From positions 1 through 64,000 of the forward strand of contig CANQFZ010000005.1 of the NCBI GenBank assembly GCA_947600065.1: a stretch of DNA of 64,000 nucleotides, written 5' to 3'. Under the pieces are notes generated by a model. The model worked only from the letters and a program-made list of their open reading frames with translations. It did not search any database and was not told the DNA's origin. Position 1 is the first letter of the stretch. Each line of letters opens with the position of its first letter. Positions 25,338-33,964 of this stretch are shown one piece after another. This DNA comes from an uncultured Clostridia bacterium (GTDB lineage Bacteria > Bacillota > Clostridia > Oscillospirales > Ruminococcaceae). The position numbers and the translations under genes were made by a program.

Positions 25338-25781
25338 ATGAAGCTACACGAATTAGCTCCCGCAGCAGGCTCCACAAAGGAAGTAAAGCGTATCGGCAGA
25401 GGTCACGGCTCAGGAAACGGAAAGACCGCCGGTAAGGGACACAAGGGTCAGAAAGCTCGTTCGGGCGGATCTATAAGACCAGGCTTTGAAGGCGGTCAGA
25501 TGCCGCTTCAGAGAAGAATGCCCAAGCGCGGATTTAACAACATCTTCGCAAAGGAATTTGCGGCAGTGAACGTATCCGAGCTTGAAAAGCGCTTTGAGGA
25601 CGGCGCGGAGGTAGACGCGCAGGCTCTTATCGAAGCGGGCGCAATAAAGAATGCCAAAGACGGCATAAAGATTTTGGGCAACGGCGAACTTACAAAGAAG
25701 CTCACCGTAAAGGCTGCAAAGTTTACTCAAACAGCTAAGGAAAAAATAGAAAAGGCGGGCGGAAAGGCTGAGGTGATGTAA
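25338..25781 (+). CDS. rplO: 50S ribosomal protein L15
   Basis: 147 residues. [59 protein letters not shown] and the C-terminal [19 protein letters not shown] are diagnostic. A late 50S assembly protein. The stop is directly followed by the secY TTG start. Confidence 0.98.
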   Translation: MKLHELAPAAGSTKEVKRIGRGHGSGNGKTAGKGHKGQKARSGGSIRPGFEGGQMPLQRRMPKRGFNNIFAKEFAAVNVSELEKRFEDGAEVDAQALIEAGAIKNAKDGIKILGNGELTKKLTVKAAKFTQTAKEKIEKAGGKAEVM

Positions 25782-27125
25782 TTGAACGGAATGCTTCAGG
25801 TCTTTCGTAACGCATGGGTAGATACCCAGCTTCGCAAAAAGATCTTGTACACACTGTTTATCCTCGTCATATTCCGCTTGGGTTCGTGCATTTTCGTTCC
25901 TTTCCTTGACAACACCGCCATATCGAATATGATAGACGGGGCTTCCCTTCTCAGTTATCTCGATACCATGACGGGCGGCGCTCTCGGAAACGGAACGCTC
26001 CTAGCAATGTCAATTACTCCCTACATCAACGCGTCGATCATTATCCAGCTTCTGACAGTTGCGATACCGCCGCTTGAAAAGCTCTCAAAAGAGGGCGAGC
26101 CGGGACGTAAAAAGATAAACAAGATCACAAAATATGTCGCGCTCGGAATTGCGCTTTTACAGGCGACTGCGTTCTATTTCTCCCTGAGAAACGGAACGAC
26201 CGTAAACGGCTATAATGTTGAGATCTTAAAGTATGGCGAAAAGGCGGATATGTTCGCGCAGATACTTTCCGCGGCGACAATAATCGCTTGCTTTGTCGCA
26301 GGAGCGTGCGTTATTATCTGGCTCGGCGACAGAATAAACGAAAACGGCATAGGAAACGGAATTTCAATGATCCTCTTTGCAGGTATCGTCGCTCGTTTCC
26401 CCGACCAGATACAGACCTTCGTCAGACTTTGCCAGCAGGATATGAAAAACCTCATCTTCGTAGGCGTCGTTATTATAATGTATGCTGCAATGATTTGGTT
26501 CGTCATATTTATGACAAACGCAGAGCGCAGAATACCCGTTCAGTATGCAAAGCGCGTCGTTGGGCGCAAGATGTACGGCGGACAGTCAACTCATATCCCG
26601 ATCAAAGTGGCAATGAGCGGCGTTATGCCGATCATCTTCGCAATGTCAATTATGTCGCTTCCGCAGACGATCTTGTTCTTCTTCGGTATTAGAGGAGACG
26701 GCAAGAGCGGACACCCGTTTTGGGAGGGCTTTGTGCAGTTTTTCAGCCAGAGCTCCGTGGGCTATGCAATAATCTACTTTGTACTGATAATCGCGTTCAA
26801 CTATTTCTACGTTGCGATTTCTTACAATCCTATCGAAATAGCGAACAACCTGAAGAAAAACAACGGCGCGATCCCCGGCTATCGCCCCGGAAAGCCCACG
26901 TCGGACTTCATCTATAATTCGCTGAACAAAATAACTCTTATTGGCGCATTTTTCCTCGGTATAATCGCGATTCTGCCGATAATCCTCTCGTGGATAAACC
27001 CGAACTTCTCGGGACTTTCACTGGGCGGTACAACGCTTCTTATCGTTGTCGGCGTTGCTCTCGAAACTGTTCGTACCCTTGAGAGCCAGATCACGATGCG
27101 TCATCACCCGGGATTTTTGGATTAA
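25782..27125 (+). CDS. secY: Sec translocase channel subunit SecY
   Basis: 447 residues, ten predicted membrane helices. Begins at TTG immediately after the rplO stop, with AGGTGAT just upstream; the ATG nine bases later is an alternative. LGSCIFVPFLDNT, MTGGALGNGTLLAMSITPYI (plug and TM2), RINENGIGNGISMILFAGIV and the cytoplasmic loop RRIPVQYAKRVVG are conserved. Forms the protein-conducting channel in the inner membrane with SecE and SecG, which are not in this window. Confidence 0.98.
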   Translation: MNGMLQVFRNAWVDTQLRKKILYTLFILVIFRLGSCIFVPFLDNTAISNMIDGASLLSYLDTMTGGALGNGTLLAMSITPYINASIIIQLLTVAIPPLEKLSKEGEPGRKKINKITKYVALGIALLQATAFYFSLRNGTTVNGYNVEILKYGEKADMFAQILSAATIIACFVAGACVIIWLGDRINENGIGNGISMILFAGIVARFPDQIQTFVRLCQQDMKNLIFVGVVIIMYAAMIWFVIFMTNAERRIPVQYAKRVVGRKMYGGQSTHIPIKVAMSGVMPIIFAMSIMSLPQTILFFFGIRGDGKSGHPFWEGFVQFFSQSSVGYAIIYFVLIIAFNYFYVAISYNPIEIANNLKKNNGAIPGYRPGKPTSDFIYNSLNKITLIGAFFLGIIAILPIILSWINPNFSGLSLGGTTLLIVVGVALETVRTLESQITMRHHPGFLD

Positions 27126-27203
27126 GTGTAAAATGCGGTCTGCTTAAAGCTTCGGCTTTAAGTATGCCGCAGGAATTTAAGCTGTAAGTCAGGAGAGTAA
27201 CTT

Positions 27204-27839
27204 ATGAATATGATATTCCTTGGCGCACCGGGCGCCGGCAAAGGCACACAGGCAGAGGTCGTATGCAAGGAGCTGAATATCCCCGCCATATCTACGGGAA
27301 ATATGCTCCGCGAGGCAGTAAAAAATTCGACCGAAGCCGGACTTAAGGCTAAAAGTTATATGGACGCGGGAGAGCTTGTTCCCGACGAAGTCGTTATCGG
27401 CATCTTAAAGGACAGGATAGCACAGCCCGACGCACAGAACGGCTTTATCCTCGACGGTTTTCCGAGAACGGTACAGCAGGCTGAAGCGCTCGAAAGCATG
27501 GGAGTTGAAATCGACAAGGTCATCGAGATCGATGTTCCCGATGACGCGATAATCGCCCGCATGAGCGGAAGAAGAGTTTGCGAGGGCTGCGGAAATTCCT
27601 ATCATATACAGTATAAGCCCACAAAGGTCGAGGGAATATGCGACGCTTGCGGCGCAAAGGTCGTACAGAGAATAGACGACAAGCCCGAAACGGTCTTGGC
27701 ACGTCTTAAAACTTATCACGAAAAGACCGCTCCGCTAAAGGATTATTATGAAAAGAGAGGAAAGCTCGTTACCGTAAAGGGACAGAACGAAATCGCTGAA
27801 ACCTCTCGCCTGACGCTTGCGGCAATAAAAGGCGAATAA
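27204..27839 (+). CDS. adk: Adenylate kinase, zinc-binding lid
   Basis: 211 residues. P-loop FLGAPGAGKGTQAE at residues 5-18, LDGFPRTVQQAEAL near 80 and a long LID domain with CEGCG...CDACG, a four-Cys zinc site typical of Gram-positive adenylate kinases. Interconverts ATP plus AMP and 2 ADP in the cytoplasm. GAGAG precedes the ATG; map follows after one base. Confidence 0.98.
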   Translation: MNMIFLGAPGAGKGTQAEVVCKELNIPAISTGNMLREAVKNSTEAGLKAKSYMDAGELVPDEVVIGILKDRIAQPDAQNGFILDGFPRTVQQAEALESMGVEIDKVIEIDVPDDAIIARMSGRRVCEGCGNSYHIQYKPTKVEGICDACGAKVVQRIDDKPETVLARLKTYHEKTAPLKDYYEKRGKLVTVKGQNEIAETSRLTLAAIKGE

Positions 27840-27840
27840 A

Positions 27841-28596
27841 ATGATCTCTATAAAAAATCAGACCGAACTTAAAGGAATGATGAAAGCGGGAGAGCTTGCG
27901 GCGCAGGCTCTGGCTCTTGCGGGAAAGAACGCTGTCGCGGGTATTTCCACCTGGGAGCTCGACAGGATCGTAAACGACTATATCGTGTCGCACGGCGGTC
28001 ATTGCCCCTGCAAGGGATACGGAGGATTTCCGGGTCACAACTGCTTCTCGGTAAATGAGGAGCTGATACACGGAATCCCGAACAAGAAAAAGATCCTGAA
28101 AGACGGCGACATCTTGTCATGCGACATAGTAGCCGAGCTTGACGGATTTATGGGCGACAATACAAAGACATTCGCGGTCGGAGAAATTTCCGAAGAGGCG
28201 AAACGGCTGATGAAATTTACCGAAGAGGCTCTCTACAAGGGCATCGAAAAGGCAGTCGCGGGAAACCGCATAGGCGACATCTCAAACGCGATTGAAACTC
28301 ACGTCAAGAGCGGAGGTTACGCCATAGCGGAAAAGTTTATAGGACACGGGATAGGACGCGAAATGCACGAAGATCCCGAAGTTCCCAACGAAGGAAAGGC
28401 AGGTCACGGACCGCGCCTTATGCCGGGAATGACTATCGCGATAGAGCCTATGGTAAATTCACATTTCCGCGAGGTAAAGATACTCGGCGACAAGTGGACG
28501 GTCGTTACGACCGACAACAGCCTTTCGTGCCACTTTGAGCATACTGTAGCAATTACAAGCGGCGAGCCTGTTATATTGACACTGGAGCATCACTGA
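27841..28596 (+). CDS. map: Methionine aminopeptidase, type I
   Basis: 251 residues, no N-terminal extension. Metal and catalytic residues are in FSVNEELIHGIP (His), DILSCDIVAELDGFMGDNTKTF (two Asp), GHGIGREMHEDPEVPN (His) and the MTIAIEPMV Glu. Removes initiator Met after deformylation. Starts one base after the adk stop, so expression is coupled. Confidence 0.97.
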   Translation: MISIKNQTELKGMMKAGELAAQALALAGKNAVAGISTWELDRIVNDYIVSHGGHCPCKGYGGFPGHNCFSVNEELIHGIPNKKKILKDGDILSCDIVAELDGFMGDNTKTFAVGEISEEAKRLMKFTEEALYKGIEKAVAGNRIGDISNAIETHVKSGGYAIAEKFIGHGIGREMHEDPEVPNEGKAGHGPRLMPGMTIAIEPMVNSHFREVKILGDKWTVVTTDNSLSCHFEHTVAITSGEPVILTLEHH

Positions 28597-28598
28597 GT

Positions 28599-28847
28599 AT
28601 GGATATAAAGGCAGGAAGCGTTGTATTCAGCCTTGCGGGTCACGATAAAGGCAGGGCGATGGTCGTTACAAAGCTCGAACAAGAGTTTGTATATGTTGCC
28701 GACGGCAAAGAGCGAAAGCTCAATATGCCGAAAAAGAAGAACAAAAAGCACGTTCGTCCCACTCATAAGCTCATAGAGCTTTCGGAGCTGACGGACAAAA
28801 AGCTGAGGCGGGCATTGGCAGAAATGTTTATGCGCACGGAGGAGTGA
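28599..28847 (+). CDS. KOW-domain, L14e-like RNA-binding protein
   Basis: 82 residues. An N-terminal KOW-like beta-barrel ([18 protein letters not shown]) is followed by a basic segment [15 protein letters not shown] and a short acidic helix. Small KOW proteins in exactly this place between map and infA are common in Clostridia and are annotated as L14e/L6e/L27e-like RNA-binding proteins. Probably ribosome-associated; role unproven. Its end overlaps the ribosome-binding site of infA. Confidence 0.88.
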   Translation: MDIKAGSVVFSLAGHDKGRAMVVTKLEQEFVYVADGKERKLNMPKKKNKKHVRPTHKLIELSELTDKKLRRALAEMFMRTEE

Positions 28848-28852
28848 ATAGC

Positions 28853-29071
28853 TTGTCTAAAGAAGACGTAATTGAGGTTGAGGGAACGATACTCGAGGCT
28901 TTGCCGAACGCACAGTTCAAGGTTGAGCTTGTAAACGGACACCGGATTTTGGCACACATAAGCGGAAAGCTAAGAATGAATTATATCCGCATATTGCCCG
29001 GAGACAAGGTAACCGTTGAGATGTCGCCCTACGATCTTACAAAGGGCAGAATCACCTGGCGCGCAAAATAA
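28853..29071 (+). CDS. infA: Translation initiation factor IF-1
   Basis: 72 residues, the standard length, from TTG giving [24 protein letters not shown] three codons upstream lies inside the preceding gene; GGAGGAG eight bases before the TTG decides the start. [22 protein letters not shown] is canonical. IF-1 binds the 30S A site during initiation. Confidence 0.97.
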   Translation: MSKEDVIEVEGTILEALPNAQFKVELVNGHRILAHISGKLRMNYIRILPGDKVTVEMSPYDLTKGRITWRAK

Positions 29072-29113
29072 ACCGCGTCAGCAGGGAAAAGTTATATTTA
29101 GGAGGGCATTACG

Positions 29114-29227
29114 ATGAAAGTCAGACCTTCGGTCAAGCCCATGTGCGATAAATGCAAGGTCATAAAGCGCAAGGGCAAGGTTATGGTTATTTGTGTTGAA
29201 CCCAAACACAAACAAAGACAGGGTTAA
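29114..29227 (+). CDS. rpmJ: 50S ribosomal protein L36, zinc-binding type
   Basis: 37 residues: [20 protein letters not shown] then a short strand and [11 protein letters not shown]. Cys11, Cys14, Cys27 and His32 form the zinc ribbon. TTAGGAGGGC precedes the ATG. Confidence 0.97.
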   Translation: MKVRPSVKPMCDKCKVIKRKGKVMVICVEPKHKQRQG

Positions 29228-29239
29228 GGAGGATAAGTT

Positions 29240-29611
29240 ATGGCAAGAATTGCAGGAGTGGATCTGCCAAAGGAAAAGCGCGTAGAGATAGGTCTTACCT
29301 ATGTATACGGCATCGGCAGAAAATCCGCAAATGATATTCTGGCAAAGGCGGGAGTAGATCCCGATACTCGCGTTAAGGATCTCACCGACGACGAGGAAAC
29401 AAAGATCCGCGAAGTTATCGACAAGGACGGCTATGTCGTAGAGGGCGACCTCAGAAGAATGGTTGCGCTCAACATAAAGCGCCTCGTAGAGATAAACTGC
29501 TATCGCGGCACACGCCACCGCAAGGGTCTCCCCGTTCGCGGTCAGCGTACAAAGACAAACGCCAGAACTCGCAAAGGTCCGAAGAAGACCATTGCCAACA
29601 AGAAAAAGTAA
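29240..29611 (+). CDS. rpsM: 30S ribosomal protein S13
   Basis: 123 residues. [51 protein letters not shown] and the basic tail [14 protein letters not shown] are canonical. S13 contacts tRNA and bridges to L5. AAGGAGGAT precedes the ATG. Confidence 0.98.
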   Translation: MARIAGVDLPKEKRVEIGLTYVYGIGRKSANDILAKAGVDPDTRVKDLTDDEETKIREVIDKDGYVVEGDLRRMVALNIKRLVEINCYRGTRHRKGLPVRGQRTKTNARTRKGPKKTIANKKK

Positions 29612-29628
29612 GGAGGCGTAATTAAAAA

Positions 29629-30024
29629 ATGGCACAGCAGAAAAAACAGGTCGTTCGCAGACGCCGTGAGCGCAAGAACATCGAAAATGGTCAGGCGCAT
29701 ATCCAGTCGTCTTTCAACAATACCATAGTTACTATCACCGACCTTCAGGGAAACGCTATTTCATGGGCGTCCGCAGGTGAGCTCGGTTTTAAGGGCTCGA
29801 GAAAGTCCACACCGTTTGCGGCTCAGTCGGCGGCAGATGTTGCGGCAAAGGCAGCTATGGAGCATGGTCTTAAAACCGTTGAAGTTTTCGTAAAGGGTCC
29901 GGGTCAGGGACGTGAGGCAGCAATCAGAGCGCTTCAGACAGCAGGACTTGAGGTAAAGCTCATAAAAGACGTTACCCCCATTCCTCACAACGGATGCAGA
30001 CCCCCCAAGAGAAGAAGAGTCTGA
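29629..30024 (+). CDS. rpsK: 30S ribosomal protein S11
   Basis: 131 residues. [56 protein letters not shown] and [13 protein letters not shown] are diagnostic. S11 forms the 30S platform near the E site. AAGGAGG precedes the ATG. Confidence 0.98.
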   Translation: MAQQKKQVVRRRRERKNIENGQAHIQSSFNNTIVTITDLQGNAISWASAGELGFKGSRKSTPFAAQSAADVAAKAAMEHGLKTVEVFVKGPGQGREAAIRALQTAGLEVKLIKDVTPIPHNGCRPPKRRRV

Positions 30025-30039
30025 CCTACAGCAAAGCAG

Positions 30040-30100
30040 GAACAGACAAACTAAAGTACCGAGTGCTACGTTTGCTCGGCGTCGGCAAAATGCCGATAAT
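30040..30100 (+). promoter_or_regulatory. Structured spacer upstream of rpsD
   Basis: In the 104-base rpsK-rpsD spacer, CCGAG...CTCGG and CGGC-AAAAT-GCCG can pair. This is a plausible S4-responsive site by analogy with known S4 autoregulation; the pairing is read by eye. Confidence 0.35.
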
Positions 30101-30128
30101 CGAATTAAATAACGGAGGATAATTTATT

Positions 30129-30737
30129 ATGGCAGTAAATCGCGACCCGATTTTGAAAAAGTGCAGAAGCCTTGATATCAGCCCCGCTGTTCTCGGCTAT
30201 TCGGAAAAGAAGAAGTCCACGAGATTTCAGAAGGACGGCGCTCGCCGTAAAAAGGTTTCCGAGTACGGTCAGCAGCTGAAGGAAAAGCAGAAGCTTAAAT
30301 TTATCTACGGCGTTCTTGAAAAACAGTTCTATCACTATTATGAGCTTGCTACCAAAGAAGAAGGTATCGCAGGCGAAAACCTTATAAGACTTCTCGAAAG
30401 CCGTCTGGATAATATAGTTTTCAGAATGGGTATGGCAATCACACGCCGCGAGGCTCGTCAGCTCGTATCTCACGGTCATTTCTGTGTGAACGGAAAGAGA
30501 GTAGATATTCCCTCTTACAGAGTTAAGGTAGGAGACGTTATTTCCCTCAGAGAAAAGAGCAAGAAAAGCAAGAAGTTTGAGCAGATCGCGGAAGTGGCAG
30601 GCGGAAGACTTACTCCCACATGGCTCGACGTAGATAAGGAGAAGCAGACCGCCAAGGTAACGCGCTTGTTCCAGCGTGACAGCGACCTCGACTATGAGAT
30701 AGCTGAACACCTGATTATCGAGCTGTATTCTAAATAA
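30129..30737 (+). CDS. rpsD: 30S ribosomal protein S4
   Basis: 202 residues. N-terminal EYGQQLKEKQKLKFIYGVLE and the S4 RNA-binding domain RLDNIVFRMGMAITRREARQ, LVSHGHFCVNGKRVDIPSY are canonical. No zinc Cys cluster at the N-terminus. S4 nucleates 30S assembly and represses its own synthesis in several bacteria. GGAGGAT precedes the ATG. Confidence 0.98.
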   Translation: MAVNRDPILKKCRSLDISPAVLGYSEKKKSTRFQKDGARRKKVSEYGQQLKEKQKLKFIYGVLEKQFYHYYELATKEEGIAGENLIRLLESRLDNIVFRMGMAITRREARQLVSHGHFCVNGKRVDIPSYRVKVGDVISLREKSKKSKKFEQIAEVAGGRLTPTWLDVDKEKQTAKVTRLFQRDSDLDYEIAEHLIIELYSK

Positions 30738-31041
30738 TTGCTCAGCAGCATACAGATATTTAGTGCAGTTATTTTTAATTCATATCAGGCGCAATGCGTT
30801 TAGTGGACAGAATATCTGTCAATACTGCCGTTATGACGGTACGGCAAATCAAAGGGTTTACCGATATGGTATGATTTAAAATTAACAGGAATACAGACAG
30901 AGGGATTCTTTCACAGAATTTATTATTCAAATAAAGCCAAGGCTTTAAAGAAAGAAGTCCCTTCTATGTGCGCGAAAAGGATAATTGACAAGCGGCAGAG
31001 CGTTTTTCGCTTTGCAAAGATGACAAGCGGGAGGGTTACCA
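30738..31041 (+). promoter_or_regulatory. 304-base leader between rpsD and rpoA
   Basis: No ORF. Contains hairpins GACAGA-ATA-TCTGTC, TGCCGT/ACGGCA and, just before the rpoA ribosome-binding site, GCAGAGCG-TTTTT-CGCTTTGC (with G-U pairing). A TTGACA at 30987 lacks a matching -10. I cannot tell whether this is a separate promoter region or an intercistronic control RNA. Confidence 0.4.
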
Positions 31042-32001
31042 ATGCTTGAAAAAATCGAAAAGCTCAACATCGAGACCTCAAAGCTGAGGTCAGACGGCAC
31101 CTACGGAATGTTCGTTCTCGAACCGCTTCAGACGGGTTATGGAAACACGCTCGGAAACAGCCTTAGGAGAGTATTGCTCTCGTCGCTTCCGGGAGTTGCG
31201 GCTACGTCTGTAAAGATAGACGGCATACAGCACGAATTTTCCACTGTCCCCGGCGTCAAAGAGGACGTAACGGAGATAATTCTCAATATTAAAGGGCTTA
31301 GAGCTAAGATGTACGGCGAAGCTCCCAAGACGATCTACATTGAAGCAGAAGGCGAATGTGAGGTAACTGCGGGCGACATAAAGACCGACAGCGAGGTCGA
31401 GATACTCGACCCCGGAATGCACATCGCTTCTCTCGGTGCAGGCGCAAAGCTCTATATGGATATCACGCTCGACAGAGGAAGAGGCTATGTTTCGGCGGAG
31501 CAGAACAAACAGCAGCTCCAGTCCGTTATAGGCGTTATTCCGATAGACAGCATCTACACACCTGTTCTCAAGTGCAACTATACGGTTGAAAATACGCGCG
31601 TCGGTCAGAAGACCGACTATGAAAAGCTCATAATCGAGATATGGACAGACGGAACTATTTCCGCAAAAGAAGCTGTTTCTTATGCGGCAAAGATCCTTAT
31701 CGAAAGGCTTAGTATGTTTGCAGAGCTTTCTGACGATACAAATCCCCAGGAGCTTATGGAAACAAAGGAAGAAAGCCGTAAGGACAAAGTTCTCGAAATG
31801 ACTATCGAAGAGCTGGAGCTTTCGGTGCGTTCGTTCAACTGCTTAAAGAGAGCGGGAATAAACACCGTCGAGGATCTTGTAAACAAGTCTCCCGAGGATA
31901 TGATGAAGGTCAGAAACCTCGGCAAGAAGTCCTTCGACGAGGTCAAAGCCAAGCTCCAGTCGCTCGGCTGCGATCTTATGAATTCGGACGAAAACAAGTA
32001 A
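31042..32001 (+). CDS. rpoA: RNA polymerase alpha subunit
   Basis: 319 residues, normal length. N-terminal dimerisation domain ([26 protein letters not shown]), central [10 protein letters not shown], and C-terminal domain with [20 protein letters not shown] and [20 protein letters not shown] that contacts UP elements and activators. GGGAGGG precedes the ATG. Confidence 0.98.
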   Translation: MLEKIEKLNIETSKLRSDGTYGMFVLEPLQTGYGNTLGNSLRRVLLSSLPGVAATSVKIDGIQHEFSTVPGVKEDVTEIILNIKGLRAKMYGEAPKTIYIEAEGECEVTAGDIKTDSEVEILDPGMHIASLGAGAKLYMDITLDRGRGYVSAEQNKQQLQSVIGVIPIDSIYTPVLKCNYTVENTRVGQKTDYEKLIIEIWTDGTISAKEAVSYAAKILIERLSMFAELSDDTNPQELMETKEESRKDKVLEMTIEELELSVRSFNCLKRAGINTVEDLVNKSPEDMMKVRNLGKKSFDEVKAKLQSLGCDLMNSDENK

Positions 32002-32040
32002 GCGTTCGAGAAATGAGTTTCACCGAAAGGAGAAAATAAA

Positions 32041-32382
32041 ATGCCAGGTTCAAGGAAGTTAGGAAGAACAAGCGACCACAGAAAAGCTATGCTTAGAGGA
32101 ATGGTTACTTTCCTTCTCGAAAACGGCAAGATCGAAACTACCGTTACAAGAGCGAAGGAAGTAAGAGCTGAGGCTGAGAAAATGATAACTCTCGGCAAAG
32201 CAAATACCCTTCACACAAAGCGCCAGGTCTATTCTTACATCACGAAAGAAGACGTTGCGAAGAAGGTATTTGACGAGATAGCTCCTAAGTACGCAGACAG
32301 AGCAAGCGGTTACACGAGAATTTACAAGATCGGTCCCCGCAGAGGCGACGCGGCGGAAATGGCGATCATAGAACTTGTATAA
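32041..32382 (+). CDS. rplQ: 50S ribosomal protein L17
   Basis: 113 residues. [40 protein letters not shown] and the C-terminal [20 protein letters not shown] are diagnostic. Last gene of the ribosomal block; GAAAGGAG precedes the ATG. Confidence 0.98.
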   Translation: MPGSRKLGRTSDHRKAMLRGMVTFLLENGKIETTVTRAKEVRAEAEKMITLGKANTLHTKRQVYSYITKEDVAKKVFDEIAPKYADRASGYTRIYKIGPRRGDAAEMAIIELV

Positions 32383-32417
32383 GTTCTGACACAGACAATT
32401 CGGAAGTTTTAAAATTT

Positions 32418-32456
32418 AAGAGCGTAAGCAATTCGGTTGCTTACGCTCTTTACTTT
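32418..32456 (+). terminator. Terminator of the S10-spc-alpha block
   Basis: Perfect 14-bp stem AAGAGCGTAAGCAA / TTGCTTACGCTCTT with loop TTCGG, followed by TACTTTAT. Confidence 0.85.
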
Positions 32457-32464
32457 ATAAAGAA

Positions 32465-32492
32465 ATCCCCCGCTCTTTTTGGGAGCGGGGAG
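32465..32492 (-). terminator. Probable terminator of the small minus-strand secreted-protein gene
   Basis: CCCCGCTC / GAGCGGGG hairpin. Read on the minus strand it is followed by GATTTCTTTAT. It faces the small gene at 32.6-32.8 kb. Confidence 0.55.
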
Positions 32493-32563
32493 CGTTATCA
32501 GTGGGCATTTGTTTTATCTGTCAGGGCAGCGTATTCATATTGCTAATTACTTACCCCTGTCCT

Positions 32564-32841
32564 TTAAGCATAAGGGTGCGTTGGAGTGTTGTCCTTTTCA
32601 AAAGTCACATCAACGAAGAAAAGACCTTCAGGACTTGTAGACAAATCAATGCCTACGACGGTATAACCTTGTGCTTCCATTTCTGCGACGTGCTGTTTGT
32701 CAAATTCTGGAAGTTCCTGTTTTAGTTCTTCGATAGATTTTTCATCATGAGCCGAGGCTAAGATAGTTGCTGCTGAAACGCTTATCCCCAAAGCTACAGT
32801 AGCAGCGGCGGCAACAACAATTGCAATAATTTTTTCTTCAA
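32564..32841 (-). pseudogene. Small secreted protein with an apparent one-base deletion in its signal peptide
   Basis: The undisturbed frame gives a protein from an internal TTG: 75 residues ending TPTHPYA. Upstream codons continue in the same frame as KIIAIVVAAAATVALGISVS, a textbook signal peptide, but no start codon precedes them. A TTG at 32841 with AGGGG eight bases before it would read M-K-K-K into that signal if the run of six A were seven. Promoter, ribosome-binding site and terminator are all present, so this is either a recent frameshift, slippage-controlled expression or a sequencing error. The mature part (EELKQELPEFDKQHVAEMEA) resembles no family I recognise. Confidence 0.65.
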
Positions 32842-32919
32842 GTCAAATTCCCCTTTTTAAAGCTAATTAAAAACTTTTAAACGTTTAATAAATATAAACA
32901 CACCGCTCTTACTAATTTC

Positions 32920-32948
32920 ATAGTACCACAATAAGGTGAAATTGTCAA
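32920..32948 (-). promoter_or_regulatory. Promoter of the small secreted-protein gene
   Basis: Minus strand TTGACA, 17-base spacer, TACTAT. About 80 bases upstream of the proposed TTG start. Confidence 0.8.
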
Positions 32949-33013
32949 TAGTTATAATAAAAAATAAAGTCACACACAATTCCAAAAAATTTTGTTATAG
33001 CTGTTTATATATG

Positions 33014-33042
33014 TTGAAATATCCGAGGAAATGTGTTATAAT
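33014..33042 (+). promoter_or_regulatory. Promoter of the RING-like membrane protein gene
   Basis: TTGAAA, 17-base spacer, TATAAT with TG one base upstream of the -10. About 65 bases before the ATG. Confidence 0.8.
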
Positions 33043-33105
33043 AAATAATGAGTATATATGCCAAAATATTGTCGGCATACATACCACAGTCAGAAAGGAA
33101 TAACT

Positions 33106-33954
33106 ATGCGTACAGAATTTTACGGAAAGCACTGCCCTGTGTGCAGAAACAGCTTCAGAGAGGGCGACAACGTTGTCGTTTGTCCTGTCTGCGGAACTCC
33201 GCACCATAGAGAATGCTATGCAAAAGACAACAAATGCGGCGTAGAAGAATATCATGCGTCGGGCTTTGTCTGGAAAGGATATCTCCCCGACGAAGAAGCC
33301 GACCCCGAAATAACTGCTGACAAAGTGGAGATCGACTTTGACACAGAGGGCACGGATAATACGAACACCACACAGCAGAATATCAATACCGTTCCCTATG
33401 CCGAATTTAAGAAAAGCTTCGAAGACCCCTCGCTCGGAGATGACGGCGTTAGTATGAAAGAGCTGACGGCGTTTGCCTCGAGGTCGCTTTTCCATTATGT
33501 CCAGGCATTCAGCGTCATTCGCGGTTTCGGCGGCGGGAAAAAGCGCAAAACCTTTTTCAATATCTGCTCGGGATTTCTCGCGCCTATGCACCAGTTCTAC
33601 AGAAAAATGGATCTTTTGGGAATAATAATGATAGTTGTAACGCTTCTTCCGTCGCTGCTTATAGCGCTGAATGAAAGCTATTTTATTGCTAACCAGTCGC
33701 TTTATTATCTGTTCAATTTTCTCAGCATTGCCGAGCAAATACTGCTCTGCCTTTTCGGAGATTATCTTTACTACCGCCATGCGGTAAGAAAAATACGGAG
33801 CATACGCGAAAAATATAAGGACAACATAAACTCCGACGAATATTATGCTGCTCTTGAACTTGCGGGAAGACCGTCGCTTCCGAGGGCTATTATAGGAACG
33901 CTCGTTTTCGTTTTGTGTTCGAGCCTTATCCTTATTATTCCCGGAGCTCAATAA
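33106..33954 (+). CDS. RING-like zinc-binding membrane protein
   Basis: 282 residues from the ATG giving MRTEFYGKHCPVC; an upstream ATG is rejected since AAAGGA precedes this one. Residues ~8-45 hold CPVC...CPVCGTPHHRECYAKDNKCG, a bacterial RING-type Cys/His cluster. A hydrophilic middle follows, then hydrophobic segments at ~170-190, ~200-225 and the extreme C-terminus (AIIGTLVFVLCSSLILII). The region LFGDYLYYRHAVRKIRSIR resembles DUF2628-type proteins. Probably a membrane protein with a cytoplasmic zinc finger; no ubiquitin system is implied. First of several closely spaced genes. Confidence 0.75.
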   Translation: MRTEFYGKHCPVCRNSFREGDNVVVCPVCGTPHHRECYAKDNKCGVEEYHASGFVWKGYLPDEEADPEITADKVEIDFDTEGTDNTNTTQQNINTVPYAEFKKSFEDPSLGDDGVSMKELTAFASRSLFHYVQAFSVIRGFGGGKKRKTFFNICSGFLAPMHQFYRKMDLLGIIMIVVTLLPSLLIALNESYFIANQSLYYLFNFLSIAEQILLCLFGDYLYYRHAVRKIRSIREKYKDNINSDEYYAALELAGRPSLPRAIIGTLVFVLCSSLILIIPGAQ

Positions 33955-33964
33955 AGGTTTTATT

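Noticed and set aside
30987..31016. Promoter before rpoA starting with TTGACA
   Set aside because: No acceptable -10 box at 16-18 bases; left as part of the leader.
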